The notes under the pieces: model-generated
Told to the model about the DNA's origin: nothing
The model's database searches: none
The model's input: the letters and a program-made list of their open reading frames with translations, nothing else
Shown: one piece after another, positions 17,072 to 26,163 of the stretch
Numbering within the stretch: the stretch's first letter is position 1
Layout: each line of letters starts with the position of its first letter
Translations under genes and position numbers: made by a program
Assembly (NCBI GenBank): GCA_900540275.1
Contig: UQFO01000005.1
Coordinates: 82,521-146,520, forward strand
Length of the DNA stretch: 64,000 bases
Direction of reading: 5' to 3'
Source of the DNA: an uncultured Oscillospiraceae bacterium
GTDB taxonomy: Bacteria; Bacillota; Clostridia; Oscillospirales; Acutalibacteraceae

Positions 17072-18265
17072 TTACTTTATCACTTCATCCGCAAGCTGCC
17101 CCAAAATCTGCACGCCCCGGACAAGCTGTTCATCCGTCGGCGTCGTAAAGTTGACGCGGAAGTTTTGGCACGGCTCATTTTCGTCGGTCAGGAACGAATT
17201 GCCCGGCACGACGCAGACCTTCCGTAAAACAGCCTGCTTGCAGAAATCGACCATATCGACGCCGCCAGGCAAAGTACAGTAGGTAAACAGCCCGCCTTCT
17301 ATCTTATTGTATGTGACCCTGGGCATCAGATATTTGTCGAGCAGCTCCATCATCAGCGCCGCCTTTTTGCTGTACAGGGAACGCAGGCGCGAAAGATGCT
17401 CCTCAAAATCATATTTTCTCATATACTCGTCGCAAACCATCTGCGACCAAATATTGGTATGCACATCCTGCCCCTGCTTGCATACCGTAAACTTAGAGAT
17501 GACCGGCTTCGGGGCGACGCACCAGCCGACGCGCATGCCGGGGGATATCGTCTTGGAGAAGGAGCCGGAATGGATGACGACGCCCTCCTCGTCCATCGAT
17601 TTAATAGCCTGCGCTGGCTTTTCGCCATAATAGAGGTCGCCGTACGGGTTATCCTCGATAATCAGGACGCCGTACTTTTTAGCAAGCGCGTAAACAGCCT
17701 TTCTCTTTTCAAGGCTCATCGTCACGCCGGACGGGTTCTGGAAATTGGGAATGGTATAAATAAAACGGACATTTTTTTCCGTCTTGAGCGCTTCCTCAAG
17801 CTTCTGGATATCCATGCCGTCGCTCTCGACCGGAACCCCTACGAGCCTTGCGTTATACGAGCGGAACGTATTAAGCGAACCAATAAAGCTGGGCGCCTCG
17901 CAGATGACGGTGTCGCCCTCGTTTAAAAGGGATTTTCCCGCCAAATCCATTATCTGCTGCGCGCCGGTCGTGATAATCAGGTCGTCGAAATCGCGCCCGA
18001 TTCCATACTTTGATTTCATGTATGCACAAAGCTGCTGCCGCAGCGGCGCGTAGCCCTCCGTAATGCTGTATTGGAGCGCGGCAATCGGATTTTCCGTCAA
18101 AATCCTGTTTGAAATTTCCGCAATTTCCTTTACGGGGAACGCGTCGGGCGAAGGGTTCCCCGCGGAAAGCGAGATAACCTCCGGGTCCGCCGCATATTTA
18201 AAAATTTCCCTGATTGCCGAGGGCTTGAGCGAGTTGACCCTGTCGGAGAATGTGTATTCCATCAT
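17072..18265 (-). CDS. PLP-dependent aminotransferase, 2-aminoadipate/aromatic type
   Basis: Fold-type I aminotransferase of 397 residues. The PLP-binding Lys is K238 in SGSFSKTISPGMRVGW, and the N-P-x-G-D-L-Y region (IIEDNPYGDLYYG) holds the cofactor Asp. The pattern is that of the LysN/ARO8 and MocR-domain group, which takes alpha-aminoadipate, aromatic or branched-chain amino acids. I chose the ATG at 18265, with AAGGA nine bases before it; a TTG at 18289 would place the ribosome site inside the gene. Co-transcription with trpS hints at aromatic amino acids, but substrate cannot be fixed. Confidence 0.88.
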   Translation of the reverse strand: MMEYTFSDRVNSLKPSAIREIFKYAADPEVISLSAGNPSPDAFPVKEIAEISNRILTENPIAALQYSITEGYAPLRQQLCAYMKSKYGIGRDFDDLIITTGAQQIMDLAGKSLLNEGDTVICEAPSFIGSLNTFRSYNARLVGVPVESDGMDIQKLEEALKTEKNVRFIYTIPNFQNPSGVTMSLEKRKAVYALAKKYGVLIIEDNPYGDLYYGEKPAQAIKSMDEEGVVIHSGSFSKTISPGMRVGWCVAPKPVISKFTVCKQGQDVHTNIWSQMVCDEYMRKYDFEEHLSRLRSLYSKKAALMMELLDKYLMPRVTYNKIEGGLFTYCTLPGGVDMVDFCKQAVLRKVCVVPGNSFLTDENEPCQNFRVNFTTPTDEQLVRGVQILGQLADEVIK

Positions 18266-18329
18266 GTGGCAATTTCCTTCTTTCGTCAAGATAAACGGCG
18301 GTTAAATCCGCCGTGCTGCATTAAACTAA

Positions 18330-18358
18330 ATTTTAACACACTCGTTTGGATTTATCAA
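18330..18358 (-). promoter_or_regulatory. Promoter of the aminotransferase-trpS operon
   Basis: On the minus strand TTGATA (18358-18353) and TAAAAT (18335-18330) are 17 bases apart. It diverges from the promoter of the DHHW-like gene on the other strand. Confidence 0.6.
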
Positions 18359-18439
18359 CCAAAGGCCGTATTTTCCGCAGCCCGCAGGCGAAAAAGGCAA
18401 TAATTTTAAAGAAATTCTGTTATTTGGAGGCTTCCTGTA

Positions 18440-18468
18440 TTGTAATTATCCGCGTTTTATATTATACT
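18440..18468 (+). promoter_or_regulatory. Promoter of the DHHW-like pseudoenzyme gene
   Basis: TTGTAA (18440-18445) and TATACT (18463-18468) are 17 bases apart, about 80 bases before the start codon. Confidence 0.55.
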
Positions 18469-18553
18469 TTATTATTGACGTATTAGAATTAAGTTTTGCC
18501 GCGGCGCCCATCCCCTCTGCCTTTGCTGCGGGATTATAAAGGAGAGTTTCGCT

Positions 18554-19834
18554 ATGGCGGTTTATAAAGCCCCGGACGATCCGCAGAAAAACAAAAAGAA
18601 GGACAGGAAAAAAAAGCAGGCGGCCCCTCAAAATACAAATGTTTACCGACCCTCAGGCAGGCATACGAAAACCGAACGTGAGGAATATTACAGGCAGAAG
18701 GAGCTTGCCCACAAAAAAAGGCGCAACCGTGTGCTCGGCGTTATTGTGGTTTTGCTCCTGATTGTAGCGGCGGTTTTTGCCATTATGCTAATCGGCAGGG
18801 GTATGAACGCGGAAAAGGACGCGGCGTCTAAAACACCGACTGAGCCGACAAACGCAGCCAGCGCGCCGGTTTCCTCATCCTACACACCAGAGAAGGTAAA
18901 CCTCCCGGAGCTTGCGGACGACGGCTCAGAGGGCGCAATGGACGGCAGCATTTATGTTTGGAACAAGCAGGGCTTCGATATTTTCAAGGGAAACGAAAAA
19001 ACGGCCCTGAGCTATTCGGACGCCGTTTCTTCCTATAAAAAGGCCCTCGGCGACGGTATCAAGGTGTATAATATGGTAATCCCGAACCATACGGAGTTCG
19101 GCCTGCCGCAGCGTTTGTCCACCGTCATTGGCTCAAATCCGCAACGCGACAACACGACCGTTATCTACAGCAATTATTCCGCAGCTGTAACTCCCGTGGA
19201 CATTTATAACGCGCTCGGCCAAAAGCGTAACGAATATATCTTCTTCCATACCGATTACCGCTGGACTAGCCTGGGCGCATACTATGCCTATGAGCAATTT
19301 GCAAAAACTGCGGGCTTTGAACCTACCGCGCTTGGGGAAATGGACAAGAACACGATAAGCGATTTCGCGGGAAGCTATGTTACGTCTACCTGGAATGAGC
19401 AATTAAGCGGCAACCTCGACACCATTGACTACTACACAATGCCCGCGGACCTCACCTGTACGCTTTACCGTACCGACGAGGACGGAAACACCTCCGAAAC
19501 GCCGGAGACGGTCGGCCTGTATAAAGAAGTATCAAGCGGCGAGGATTTTTATAACGTCTTTTTATACGGAGACAACGCCAATATGGTAATCGATAACCAG
19601 GGCATTACGAACGGCGATAAAATCGCGCTTGTAAAGGATATGTACGGAAACGCCTTCGCTCCGTTCCTGTCTAACAATTACGATGAGGTACATGTTATAG
19701 ATTTCCGATATTTCAAAGGGAATCTCAAGGAATATTGTGAAAAGAACAAGATTAAAACCGTGCTGTTCCTAAACGGCGTTATGTCCGCAAACAGCGCTTT
19801 ACAGATAGAGAACATGAACAAGCTGTTCCAGTAA
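18554..19834 (+). CDS. DHHW-like membrane protein lacking catalytic residues
   Basis: A 426-residue paralogue of the protein at 14681-15904, with the same plan: a long Lys/Arg-rich cytoplasmic tail (1-58), one helix (about 59-81), a Thr/Ser/Pro linker and the DHHW-type domain. The signature is D234-Y-R-W237 rather than DHHW, so the catalytic His is Arg, and the nucleophile Ser is Met (M363 in KDMYG). The surrounding sequence is well kept (VVPNHTEFGLP-like, NAFAP, NYDEVHVIDFRY), so this looks like a retained pseudoenzyme rather than decay. AAAGGAG precedes the ATG. It lies 38 bases before the Nudix gene and probably shares its transcript. Confidence 0.82.
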   Translation: MAVYKAPDDPQKNKKKDRKKKQAAPQNTNVYRPSGRHTKTEREEYYRQKELAHKKRRNRVLGVIVVLLLIVAAVFAIMLIGRGMNAEKDAASKTPTEPTNAASAPVSSSYTPEKVNLPELADDGSEGAMDGSIYVWNKQGFDIFKGNEKTALSYSDAVSSYKKALGDGIKVYNMVIPNHTEFGLPQRLSTVIGSNPQRDNTTVIYSNYSAAVTPVDIYNALGQKRNEYIFFHTDYRWTSLGAYYAYEQFAKTAGFEPTALGEMDKNTISDFAGSYVTSTWNEQLSGNLDTIDYYTMPADLTCTLYRTDEDGNTSETPETVGLYKEVSSGEDFYNVFLYGDNANMVIDNQGITNGDKIALVKDMYGNAFAPFLSNNYDEVHVIDFRYFKGNLKEYCEKNKIKTVLFLNGVMSANSALQIENMNKLFQ

Positions 19835-19872
19835 CGCTTAGAGGGCGAAGCCGGGCGAAAGGAGATGATGCC

Positions 19873-20595
19873 ATGCTGGGTACACACACCGAGGTAGCGG
19901 TTTACGGTTCTATCTCCCGAAGGGGAGTGTATACGGGCTATCTTTGCGGAGAAGCCTTTCACGGGAAATCCGTATATATTATATCGCGCAGGCCGCTGCG
20001 GGACCAGTTTGCTGGCGTAATCATCGCGCTTTCTCCCCAGAAGGGCGGCGCGGAACCAAAAATCATCGTTGCGCCGGAAGGGGATATTTTTTACGAACCG
20101 CAAATACGCGAACGCCTGCGCAGCGTACGCGGGCTCGATATCTCCCAGCTTTCGTGCCTTTACGAAAAATCCTGCGGCGCGGTTATTTTTTACCGCTCTC
20201 CCGATGGAAACAAGGTCCTGCTCGTCAAAAACCATAACGGCAAATACTGGAGCTTCCCGAAGGGGCATGTAGAAAAGGGAGAGTCTGAAAAACAGACGGC
20301 CCTGCGTGAAATCAAGGAAGAAACGGGGCTTGATGTAAAAATCTATGACCATTACCGGCAAATCAGCGATTACTGCCCATTCGGAAAAATTAAAAAGCGC
20401 GTGATTTTTTTCCTGGCAGAAACCAAAACAGACCAGGTTGACATACAGCAGGACGAGATAGACAGCTTTGTCTGGGCGACCTTCCCGCAGGCGGAAAAAA
20501 TGTGCAGCTACGAAAACGACCTGCGCGTGCTCCACGCGGCGCGCAGGTATATCGATAAAAAGGACGCTCATAACGGCTCACCGGACAGCATATAA
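19873..20595 (+). CDS. Nudix hydrolase
   Basis: A 240-residue protein. The C-terminal Nudix domain has a perfect box (GX5EX7REUXEEXGU) at 131-153, starting G-H-V-E-K-G-E and ending E-E-T-G-L, preceded by WSFPKGH. The N-terminal 95 residues form an extra domain I do not recognise. The F-P-K-G-H form is frequent in Ap4A and diphosphoinositol-type hydrolases, so a nucleoside polyphosphate substrate is possible. It starts 38 bases after the DHHW-like gene with AAAGGAGATGATGCC before the ATG. Confidence 0.88.
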   Translation: MLGTHTEVAVYGSISRRGVYTGYLCGEAFHGKSVYIISRRPLRDQFAGVIIALSPQKGGAEPKIIVAPEGDIFYEPQIRERLRSVRGLDISQLSCLYEKSCGAVIFYRSPDGNKVLLVKNHNGKYWSFPKGHVEKGESEKQTALREIKEETGLDVKIYDHYRQISDYCPFGKIKKRVIFFLAETKTDQVDIQQDEIDSFVWATFPQAEKMCSYENDLRVLHAARRYIDKKDAHNGSPDSI

Positions 20596-20658
20596 CCCTT
20601 GAGGCAGGCGGGTATGCCTGCCTTTCTGATAAACACAAAGAAAAGCGAGGAAAACTCC

Positions 20659-21669
20659 ATGATTATTGTAATGAAACGGACTGCTACGCAGAACGATATA
20701 GAAAACGTAGAAAAGGTGCTCAGGGAGCACGGGCTCGGCATCCATCTTTCAACGGGTGCGGACGCAACCATCATCGGCGTCATCGGCGACAAGTCGGTCC
20801 TTTGCGACACCTGCATCGAATCGATGGACGGCGTGGAAAACTGTGTGCCTATCATGCACAGCTATAAGCTTGCAAGCCGCGACATCTGCCCCGAAGGGCG
20901 CACCGTCGATGTAAAGGGCTTTTTGATAGGCGGCAAGGAGCTTGCGATGATGGCGGGCCCGTGCGCAGTTGAAAGCGAGGAGCAGGTTATGCAGGCGGCA
21001 ATCGGTGTAAAAAAGGCCGGCGCGCAGTTTTTGCGGGGCGGCGCGTATAAGCCGCGCACCTCGCCGTATGCGTTCCAGGGGCTTGAGGACCAGGGCTTCA
21101 GGCTGCTGCGCAAGGCCGCGGATGAAACAGGCCTGCGCGTCGTCAGCGAAGTCATCAGCGAAAACCAGCTTGAGCTTGCCGCCAAGTACTGCGATATGTT
21201 CCAGATAGGCGCGCGCAATATGCAGAATTTCCGCTTGCTCCGCGCGGTGGGAAAAAGCGGCGTACCCGTCCTGCTCAAACGCGGCATTGCCTCTACGATA
21301 GAGGAATGGCTCGACGCGGCGGAGTATATCATGAGCGAGGGCAACTATAACGTCGTCCTTTGTGAGCGCGGTATCCGCACGTTCGAGACTGCGACGCGCA
21401 ACACGCTTGACATCTCGGCGGTTCCCGTCGTCAAAGAGCGCAGCTGCCTGCCGGTGATTATCGACCCATCGCACGCGGCGGGCAAACGCGCGTATATCTC
21501 GTCCCTATCTCTCGCGGCCGTTGCCGCCGGCGCGGACGGGCTGATTATCGAGGTACATCCCAACCCAAAGAAGGCGATGTCCGACGCGGCGCAGCAGCTT
21601 ACCCCGCAGGCGTACCTGGAGCTTTCCAAAAAGGTTTTTGCCGTAAAGGCGGCGCTTTGCGAGGATTAA
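20659..21669 (+). CDS. aroF: 3-deoxy-7-phosphoheptulonate synthase (DAHP synthase, type I-beta)
   Basis: Joins phosphoenolpyruvate and erythrose-4-phosphate, the first step of the shikimate pathway. The 336-residue protein has an N-terminal ferredoxin-like regulatory domain (about 1-75: MIIVMKRTATQNDIENV) and a TIM-barrel. Motifs seen are AGPCAVES, GGAYKPRTSPYAFQG and IIDPSHAAGKR. The ATG at 20659 has GCGAGGA before it; the frame is open from 20599, but those residues overlap no known domain. Location near trpS and an aminotransferase suggests an aromatic amino acid theme, though on opposite strands. Confidence 0.95.
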   Translation: MIIVMKRTATQNDIENVEKVLREHGLGIHLSTGADATIIGVIGDKSVLCDTCIESMDGVENCVPIMHSYKLASRDICPEGRTVDVKGFLIGGKELAMMAGPCAVESEEQVMQAAIGVKKAGAQFLRGGAYKPRTSPYAFQGLEDQGFRLLRKAADETGLRVVSEVISENQLELAAKYCDMFQIGARNMQNFRLLRAVGKSGVPVLLKRGIASTIEEWLDAAEYIMSEGNYNVVLCERGIRTFETATRNTLDISAVPVVKERSCLPVIIDPSHAAGKRAYISSLSLAAVAAGADGLIIEVHPNPKKAMSDAAQQLTPQAYLELSKKVFAVKAALCED

Positions 21670-21687
21670 AAACAGAACAGAAAAAAA

Positions 21688-21716
21688 GAAGCGCACGGCA
21701 TATGCCGTGCGCTATT
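21688..21716. terminator. Shared terminator between aroF and the LRR-dockerin gene
   Basis: A perfect 22-base palindrome (21691-21712) between converging genes. On the minus strand it is followed by TTCTTTTTTT; on the plus strand by TATTATTCT. Confidence 0.8.
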
Positions 21717-21732
21717 ATTCTGCCGTGTTTTA

Positions 21733-23334
21733 TCAGTCAAGCGAGGGAATCAGTTTGACAATATACTTCTGCATCTGCAAAACGTCGCTTAAATTGACTT
21801 TTCCGTTATGGTCCGCATCCGCCGCCGCAAGCTGCGCGGGGTTAAGCAGGACCTGGCTTGCAAGGTACTTTTGCAGGATGACTACGTCGCGCACGCTGAC
21901 GTCCCCGTCGCCGTTCAAGTCACCCGTGCATTTCGGGACAACGCCCGGGTCGAGCGCCGCCTGCTGCTTTGAGAGCTCTGCCTGTGCCGCGTCAATCTGC
22001 GCCTTGAGCGCAAAAATGTCCGCGCTTACAGCCTTTGCGTCGTAATATGCCTTTAAGAAACGGTCGGCGCTCTCCTGCGTATACGAGTCAAGCCCGCCCT
22101 TGATTACAGTTTCCGCGCTGGCTATGGCCTGATTAAGCGCCGTTTTGTCCGCGCCGTCAAGGGAGAGGAACGTCACGTTGTCCCTGCTGTCCGCGTAAGC
22201 CTGGGCGGCCGAACCGTTATAACCATAAACGGAAAGGTTTGCGAATCCACTCGCCATATCCTTGTCGATTTGCGTGATTTCCTTCGGGATATACAGCTTT
22301 TCAAGGCTCTTGCAGCTGCCGAACGCAACGTACCCCAGCGCAATATCCTTCTCGGGCAGAACGACCGTCTTGAGGTTCGGCATCTGGAAGAACGAATAGG
22401 AAAGCGAAGATATGCCGGCGCCGATATGCAGCTCCTCTATATTGGCGTCCATGAAAGCATAATCGGACACTGTCTTTACGCTGTTTGGAATAGCGAGCGT
22501 ACCGGCAAGGGAGGAACAGCCCTTGAACGCGCGCAGGCCGATGCTTTCAAGGCCCTCTGAAAGTGTAAGCTCCGAAAGGGACGTACAGCCGGAAAACGCG
22601 TCTGTCGGGATGGACTTGATGCCGCTGCCAAGCGTTATGCTTTTAAGCGAGGTATTGCCCTGAAAGCTGAACGCGTCGAGCGAGCTGACGCCGCTGCCCA
22701 GGGAAACCACTTCCAATTTTTTGCAGTCGATAAACGACATTGCCCCCACATTCGTCACACTGTCGGGAATCACAAGGCGCCTGAGCGAGGTGCAGCCCGT
22801 CATGAACTTACTGCCAATATAGGCGTAGCCCTGCGGGAACACCGCCTCTTCGAGCGCGGGGCAGTTGATGAGCACCTGGGAACCTGTGCTTTTCACGCCC
22901 GAACCGAACGTAATTTTCTTTAGCTTGGTGCAGTTGGCAAACGCGACCATGCCGATATGCCCGACACTGTCGGGAACAGTCACCTCTGTCAGCTGCGTAC
23001 AGGTATTGAAGGCCGCGTCCCCGATGCTTAAAACACCCTCGGGAATCGAAACGGAGGTCAGCGCCATCTGATTGAACGCAAAGCCTTCAATCTGCACGAC
23101 AGCCGCGCCGCCGAGCTTTTCCGGGATGGCCATGTCCATATCCCTGCCGTCGTATTTCTTTACCGTGCAGGTTTTATAATCCTCGTCGAGCATTTCATAC
23201 GTAAAACCGGTATTGCTGTCAAAGAAGATTGCGCCGGTCCCGGCGCTTGCCGTTATGGGGACTGCCGCAAAGACGGATATAAGCAGCAGCACGCACAGCG
23301 CGCAGGACAATATGCCTTTACTTTTTTTCATCAT
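21733..23334 (-). CDS. Secreted BspA-like leucine-rich repeat protein with FIVAR and dockerin domains
   Basis: A 533-residue exported protein. A signal peptide (about 1-31) is followed by about a dozen LRR_5 repeats (about 55-385) of the form I-G-x-x-A-F-x-x-C-x-x-L. Next is a FIVAR-like helical domain (about 392-460: DKTALNQAIASAETVI...) and a C-terminal type I dockerin (468-533) with two calcium loops, D-L-N-G-D-G-D and D-A-D-H-N-G-K. Dockerins bind cohesins, so this protein is probably held on a cell-surface scaffold. No cohesin is encoded in the window. The LRR part suggests adhesion or host interaction (family knowledge). Confidence 0.9.
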   Translation of the reverse strand: MMKKSKGILSCALCVLLLISVFAAVPITASAGTGAIFFDSNTGFTYEMLDEDYKTCTVKKYDGRDMDMAIPEKLGGAAVVQIEGFAFNQMALTSVSIPEGVLSIGDAAFNTCTQLTEVTVPDSVGHIGMVAFANCTKLKKITFGSGVKSTGSQVLINCPALEEAVFPQGYAYIGSKFMTGCTSLRRLVIPDSVTNVGAMSFIDCKKLEVVSLGSGVSSLDAFSFQGNTSLKSITLGSGIKSIPTDAFSGCTSLSELTLSEGLESIGLRAFKGCSSLAGTLAIPNSVKTVSDYAFMDANIEELHIGAGISSLSYSFFQMPNLKTVVLPEKDIALGYVAFGSCKSLEKLYIPKEITQIDKDMASGFANLSVYGYNGSAAQAYADSRDNVTFLSLDGADKTALNQAIASAETVIKGGLDSYTQESADRFLKAYYDAKAVSADIFALKAQIDAAQAELSKQQAALDPGVVPKCTGDLNGDGDVSVRDVVILQKYLASQVLLNPAQLAAADADHNGKVNLSDVLQMQKYIVKLIPSLD

Positions 23335-23600
23335 CCATTATCCTTTCCAGTCCAATGTTTTTATAATCTGAGAATACCATTTTTTCCGCTGTGATGCAAG
23401 CGATTCCGATATTTTTAACTATGTTTTTTCATAAACCTTTGTTTCTATTTGTAAATTATTACAAAATGTTGCGCTTTTAACCCCATAAATTTCCTGTTCT
23501 TATAAATTTATCAGATTCCTTGCAACAAAAGCGCGCCTTGTTTACACTTATCTTATAGCGGATGCTTTACAGCAAATTTGCGGGAGGGGAGGCAAGGGCT

Positions 23601-24113
23601 TTGACTGATTCCTTCAACAGCTTAGTGAAACGCGCGCGCAAAGGGGACCGGCACGCCTTCTCCCTTCTGTACCAGGAAATTTACGCTGATTTATACCGTT
23701 ACGCCTGCTTCGTCCTGCGGAATTCCCAGGACGCGGAGGACGCCGTGAGCGAGGCGGTCGCGGATGCATACGCGACCATTGGAAGGCTGCGCGGGGAAGA
23801 CGCCTTTAAAAGCTGGATGTTTACGATTTTATCCCGCAAATGCAAGAAGCAGCTGCGGTCATATTACCGCGATGGAGGCCTTTTAAACAGCCCGCCGCCC
23901 GCTGATTCCTTTTTGCCGCCTGCCGCCCGCGCCGAGCTGAAAGAAGCCCTGCGCGTTCTCAGCGATGAGGAACGTATGATTGTCGCCCTCACGGTATTCG
24001 GCGGTTACACCAGTGAAGAAACCGCGAAAATATGTAAGCTCAACCGCAACACCGTGCGCTCAAAATACGCGCGTGCCCTGAAAAAGCTGAAAGCGGCTTT
24101 GGAAGAAAAATAA
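23601..24113 (+). CDS. ECF-type RNA polymerase sigma factor
   Basis: Alternative sigma factor of 170 residues with region 2 (YADLYRYACFVLRNSQDAEDAVSEAVADAY) and region 4 (LSDEERMIVALTVFGGYTSEETAKICKLNRNTVRSKYARALKKLK) joined by a short linker. I chose the TTG at 23601, because GGGGAGG lies eight bases upstream; an ATG at 23562 has no ribosome site. It stands 46 bases before a membrane protein with the layout of an anti-sigma factor. Targets are unknown. Confidence 0.9.
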   Translation: MTDSFNSLVKRARKGDRHAFSLLYQEIYADLYRYACFVLRNSQDAEDAVSEAVADAYATIGRLRGEDAFKSWMFTILSRKCKKQLRSYYRDGGLLNSPPPADSFLPPAARAELKEALRVLSDEERMIVALTVFGGYTSEETAKICKLNRNTVRSKYARALKKLKAALEEK

Positions 24114-24159
24114 ACTGTTTTAATATGAAAAGGTATATGAAAGAAAGGAGGAAACCCTG

Positions 24160-26121
24160 ATGGAAGATAGGGAGCTTTTCTCAAAACTGGAGGAACTGGG
24201 CGGAGAGCTGATTCCGCCTGAACGCCTGCGCCCCGGCGCTGTTGAGCAAGCCCTCAGGGGGGTGCGGAAAAAGCGTCCTGCAGCAGGGGCCGCAGTAGTA
24301 TGCGCGCTCGTGCTCGTCCTGACGCTGGCGGCATCCGTAATACCCTCCGATATGAACCCGGGCAGCCTACTCCCACCCGTACAGGAGGCTAAGGAACAGC
24401 AGAACGATTACACAACCATCTATCACACGCTGCTTTGGGCGCACCGGGAAAATGAAGCGAAAAAGCAGGACGGCGGCGGGAGCGAAACAACCCTGGCACC
24501 GGAATACAGCCCCGCGGGTGACAGCGCGTTAAAGGCTTATTCCTCAACCAATATGCAGGCAGAGGGCGTGCAGGAGGGCGATATTTCCAAAACGGACGGC
24601 AGGTATATTTATACCATCGTGCAAAACCGCCTGACAATCGCAAAGGCGGATAACGGCAGGCTCACACACATATACACAGAGGTCATCGGAAACGGCACGG
24701 GCAAGGACAATAATATACAAAGCACACAGGCAGTCCAATTGTATTTGCAGGACAATATTCTTGCCGTCCTCTGCTCCGACATGTACGGCACGGGTATATA
24801 TGAAGATACCGCCGTCTGCGGAGAAGCGGCGCGCTCCGGGGACACACAAGTTTTTATTTATGACATCTCGGACCGGAGCGCACCAAAGCAATGCGGCAAT
24901 TTGGAAGTAAGCGGCAATTACCTTACCTCGCGCGTCGTGGACGGCTCGCTGTACGTATTGACGGATTACTTTTTCCAATTTTACGACGCACAGGAGCAAT
25001 TCCCCACATCGTTTGTCCCATCGCTTACCGCCAGCGGAAAAAGGCGTGCGGTTGCCAGCGCGGACGTGTGTATATCGATGGCGAAGCCGCAGGCGCAGTA
25101 TACCACCATCGCGTCTATCAATTTAAAAAAGCCATCCGATTTTACCGACGCAAAGGCCGTAATGGGCGGTGGAACGGCTGTCTATTGCAGTACCCAGAGC
25201 CTGTACCTGCCCATCTGCCAATATCATGAGGAAACGGAAACATCCGGCCTTCAGCTTTTAAAATACGGCTTATCCGGCGGCAAAATTTCGCTCGACGCCG
25301 AAACCGAGCTGAAGGGCGGGCTTTTAAACCAATACTCCATGGATGAGTACGGGGGGTATTTCCGCCTTGTCACCTCTGATACGGACAGGAAGGTAACGCG
25401 GGAAGGCGGCTCAGTCTCCGCCGAAATACTGGGGGAAACCCAAACGCTTTATGTCCTTGATGAAAACCTGCGCATTGTGGGGACATATTCAAATGTTTCA
25501 AAGGATGAACGGCTTCAATCCGTGCGGTTTGTTGAAAACACCGCCTATTTTGTGACGTTCCGCCAGACCGACCCGCTGTTTGCGGTCGACCTTTCTGACC
25601 CCGCCCACCCGGAACTGAAAAGCGAGCTCAAGCTGCCCGGCTTTTCACGGTATTTGCATCCCTTTGGGGAAAACAAGCTGCTGGGCTTTGGAATTGACGC
25701 GGATGAAACCGGCGTGCAAACGGGGCTCAAGCTCTCTATGTTTGACACAACCGACAGCAGCAGCGTCAAAGAAACGCACTCCATCACGTTCTCGGACAGA
25801 AATGGGAGCAGCGCAGCGCTCAATGAATTTAAAGCAATCCTGATTGACCCGGAAAAAGGGTTGGTTGGGCTGCCTGTTTGGGAATTAAATGAAAGCAGCT
25901 ATGAGCGAACCCTGTGTTATTCTGTTTTTTCCTACAGCGGCAAAAAGGGCTTCGCACTGGAAGCGCGGATAACGCTTGACAGCCCGGACGCTGAAAGCCT
26001 TTACCTGGATAGGGCCAGGGGGATGTATATCGGCGACTATTTCTATATTGCAAACGCGCCGTACCTAACGGCCTATTCCCTTTCAGATTTTTCTATGACA
26101 GATAAAATCAAATGCTGGTAA
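24160..26121 (+). CDS. Membrane-anchored beta-propeller protein, probable anti-sigma partner
   Basis: A 653-residue protein with a short cytoplasmic N-terminus (1-38), one helix (about 41-61) and a large extracytoplasmic domain. The stretch TNMQAEGVQEGDISKTDGRYIYTI is the hallmark of the secreted beta-propeller family PF09826. Co-location after an ECF sigma gene and the N-terminal layout suggest that the cytoplasmic segment holds the sigma factor while the propeller senses an external signal (inference). AAAGGAGGAAACCCTG precedes the ATG. The gene ends at a strong hairpin. Confidence 0.85.
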   Translation: MEDRELFSKLEELGGELIPPERLRPGAVEQALRGVRKKRPAAGAAVVCALVLVLTLAASVIPSDMNPGSLLPPVQEAKEQQNDYTTIYHTLLWAHRENEAKKQDGGGSETTLAPEYSPAGDSALKAYSSTNMQAEGVQEGDISKTDGRYIYTIVQNRLTIAKADNGRLTHIYTEVIGNGTGKDNNIQSTQAVQLYLQDNILAVLCSDMYGTGIYEDTAVCGEAARSGDTQVFIYDISDRSAPKQCGNLEVSGNYLTSRVVDGSLYVLTDYFFQFYDAQEQFPTSFVPSLTASGKRRAVASADVCISMAKPQAQYTTIASINLKKPSDFTDAKAVMGGGTAVYCSTQSLYLPICQYHEETETSGLQLLKYGLSGGKISLDAETELKGGLLNQYSMDEYGGYFRLVTSDTDRKVTREGGSVSAEILGETQTLYVLDENLRIVGTYSNVSKDERLQSVRFVENTAYFVTFRQTDPLFAVDLSDPAHPELKSELKLPGFSRYLHPFGENKLLGFGIDADETGVQTGLKLSMFDTTDSSSVKETHSITFSDRNGSSAALNEFKAILIDPEKGLVGLPVWELNESSYERTLCYSVFSYSGKKGFALEARITLDSPDAESLYLDRARGMYIGDYFYIANAPYLTAYSLSDFSMTDKIKCW

Positions 26122-26128
26122 CGCTGAA

Positions 26129-26160
26129 ACGTCCCTTCCCAAAGCTCCGGGAAGGGACGT
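26129..26160. terminator. Hairpin terminator after the beta-propeller gene
   Basis: A 12-bp perfect stem (26129-26140 with 26149-26160) lies between converging genes. The plus-strand tail is TTTCTCATATTTT, giving a moderate T-tract. Confidence 0.75.
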
Positions 26161-26163
26161 TTC

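Noticed and set aside
19678..20571. A 297-codon open frame on the minus strand opposite the Nudix gene
   Set aside because: The plus strand holds a perfect Nudix box and a ribosome site; the antisense frame has no ribosome site and no recognisable domain.
20749..21474. A 241-codon minus-strand frame opposite aroF
   Set aside because: It mirrors the codon pattern of DAHP synthase, which is certain from its motifs.
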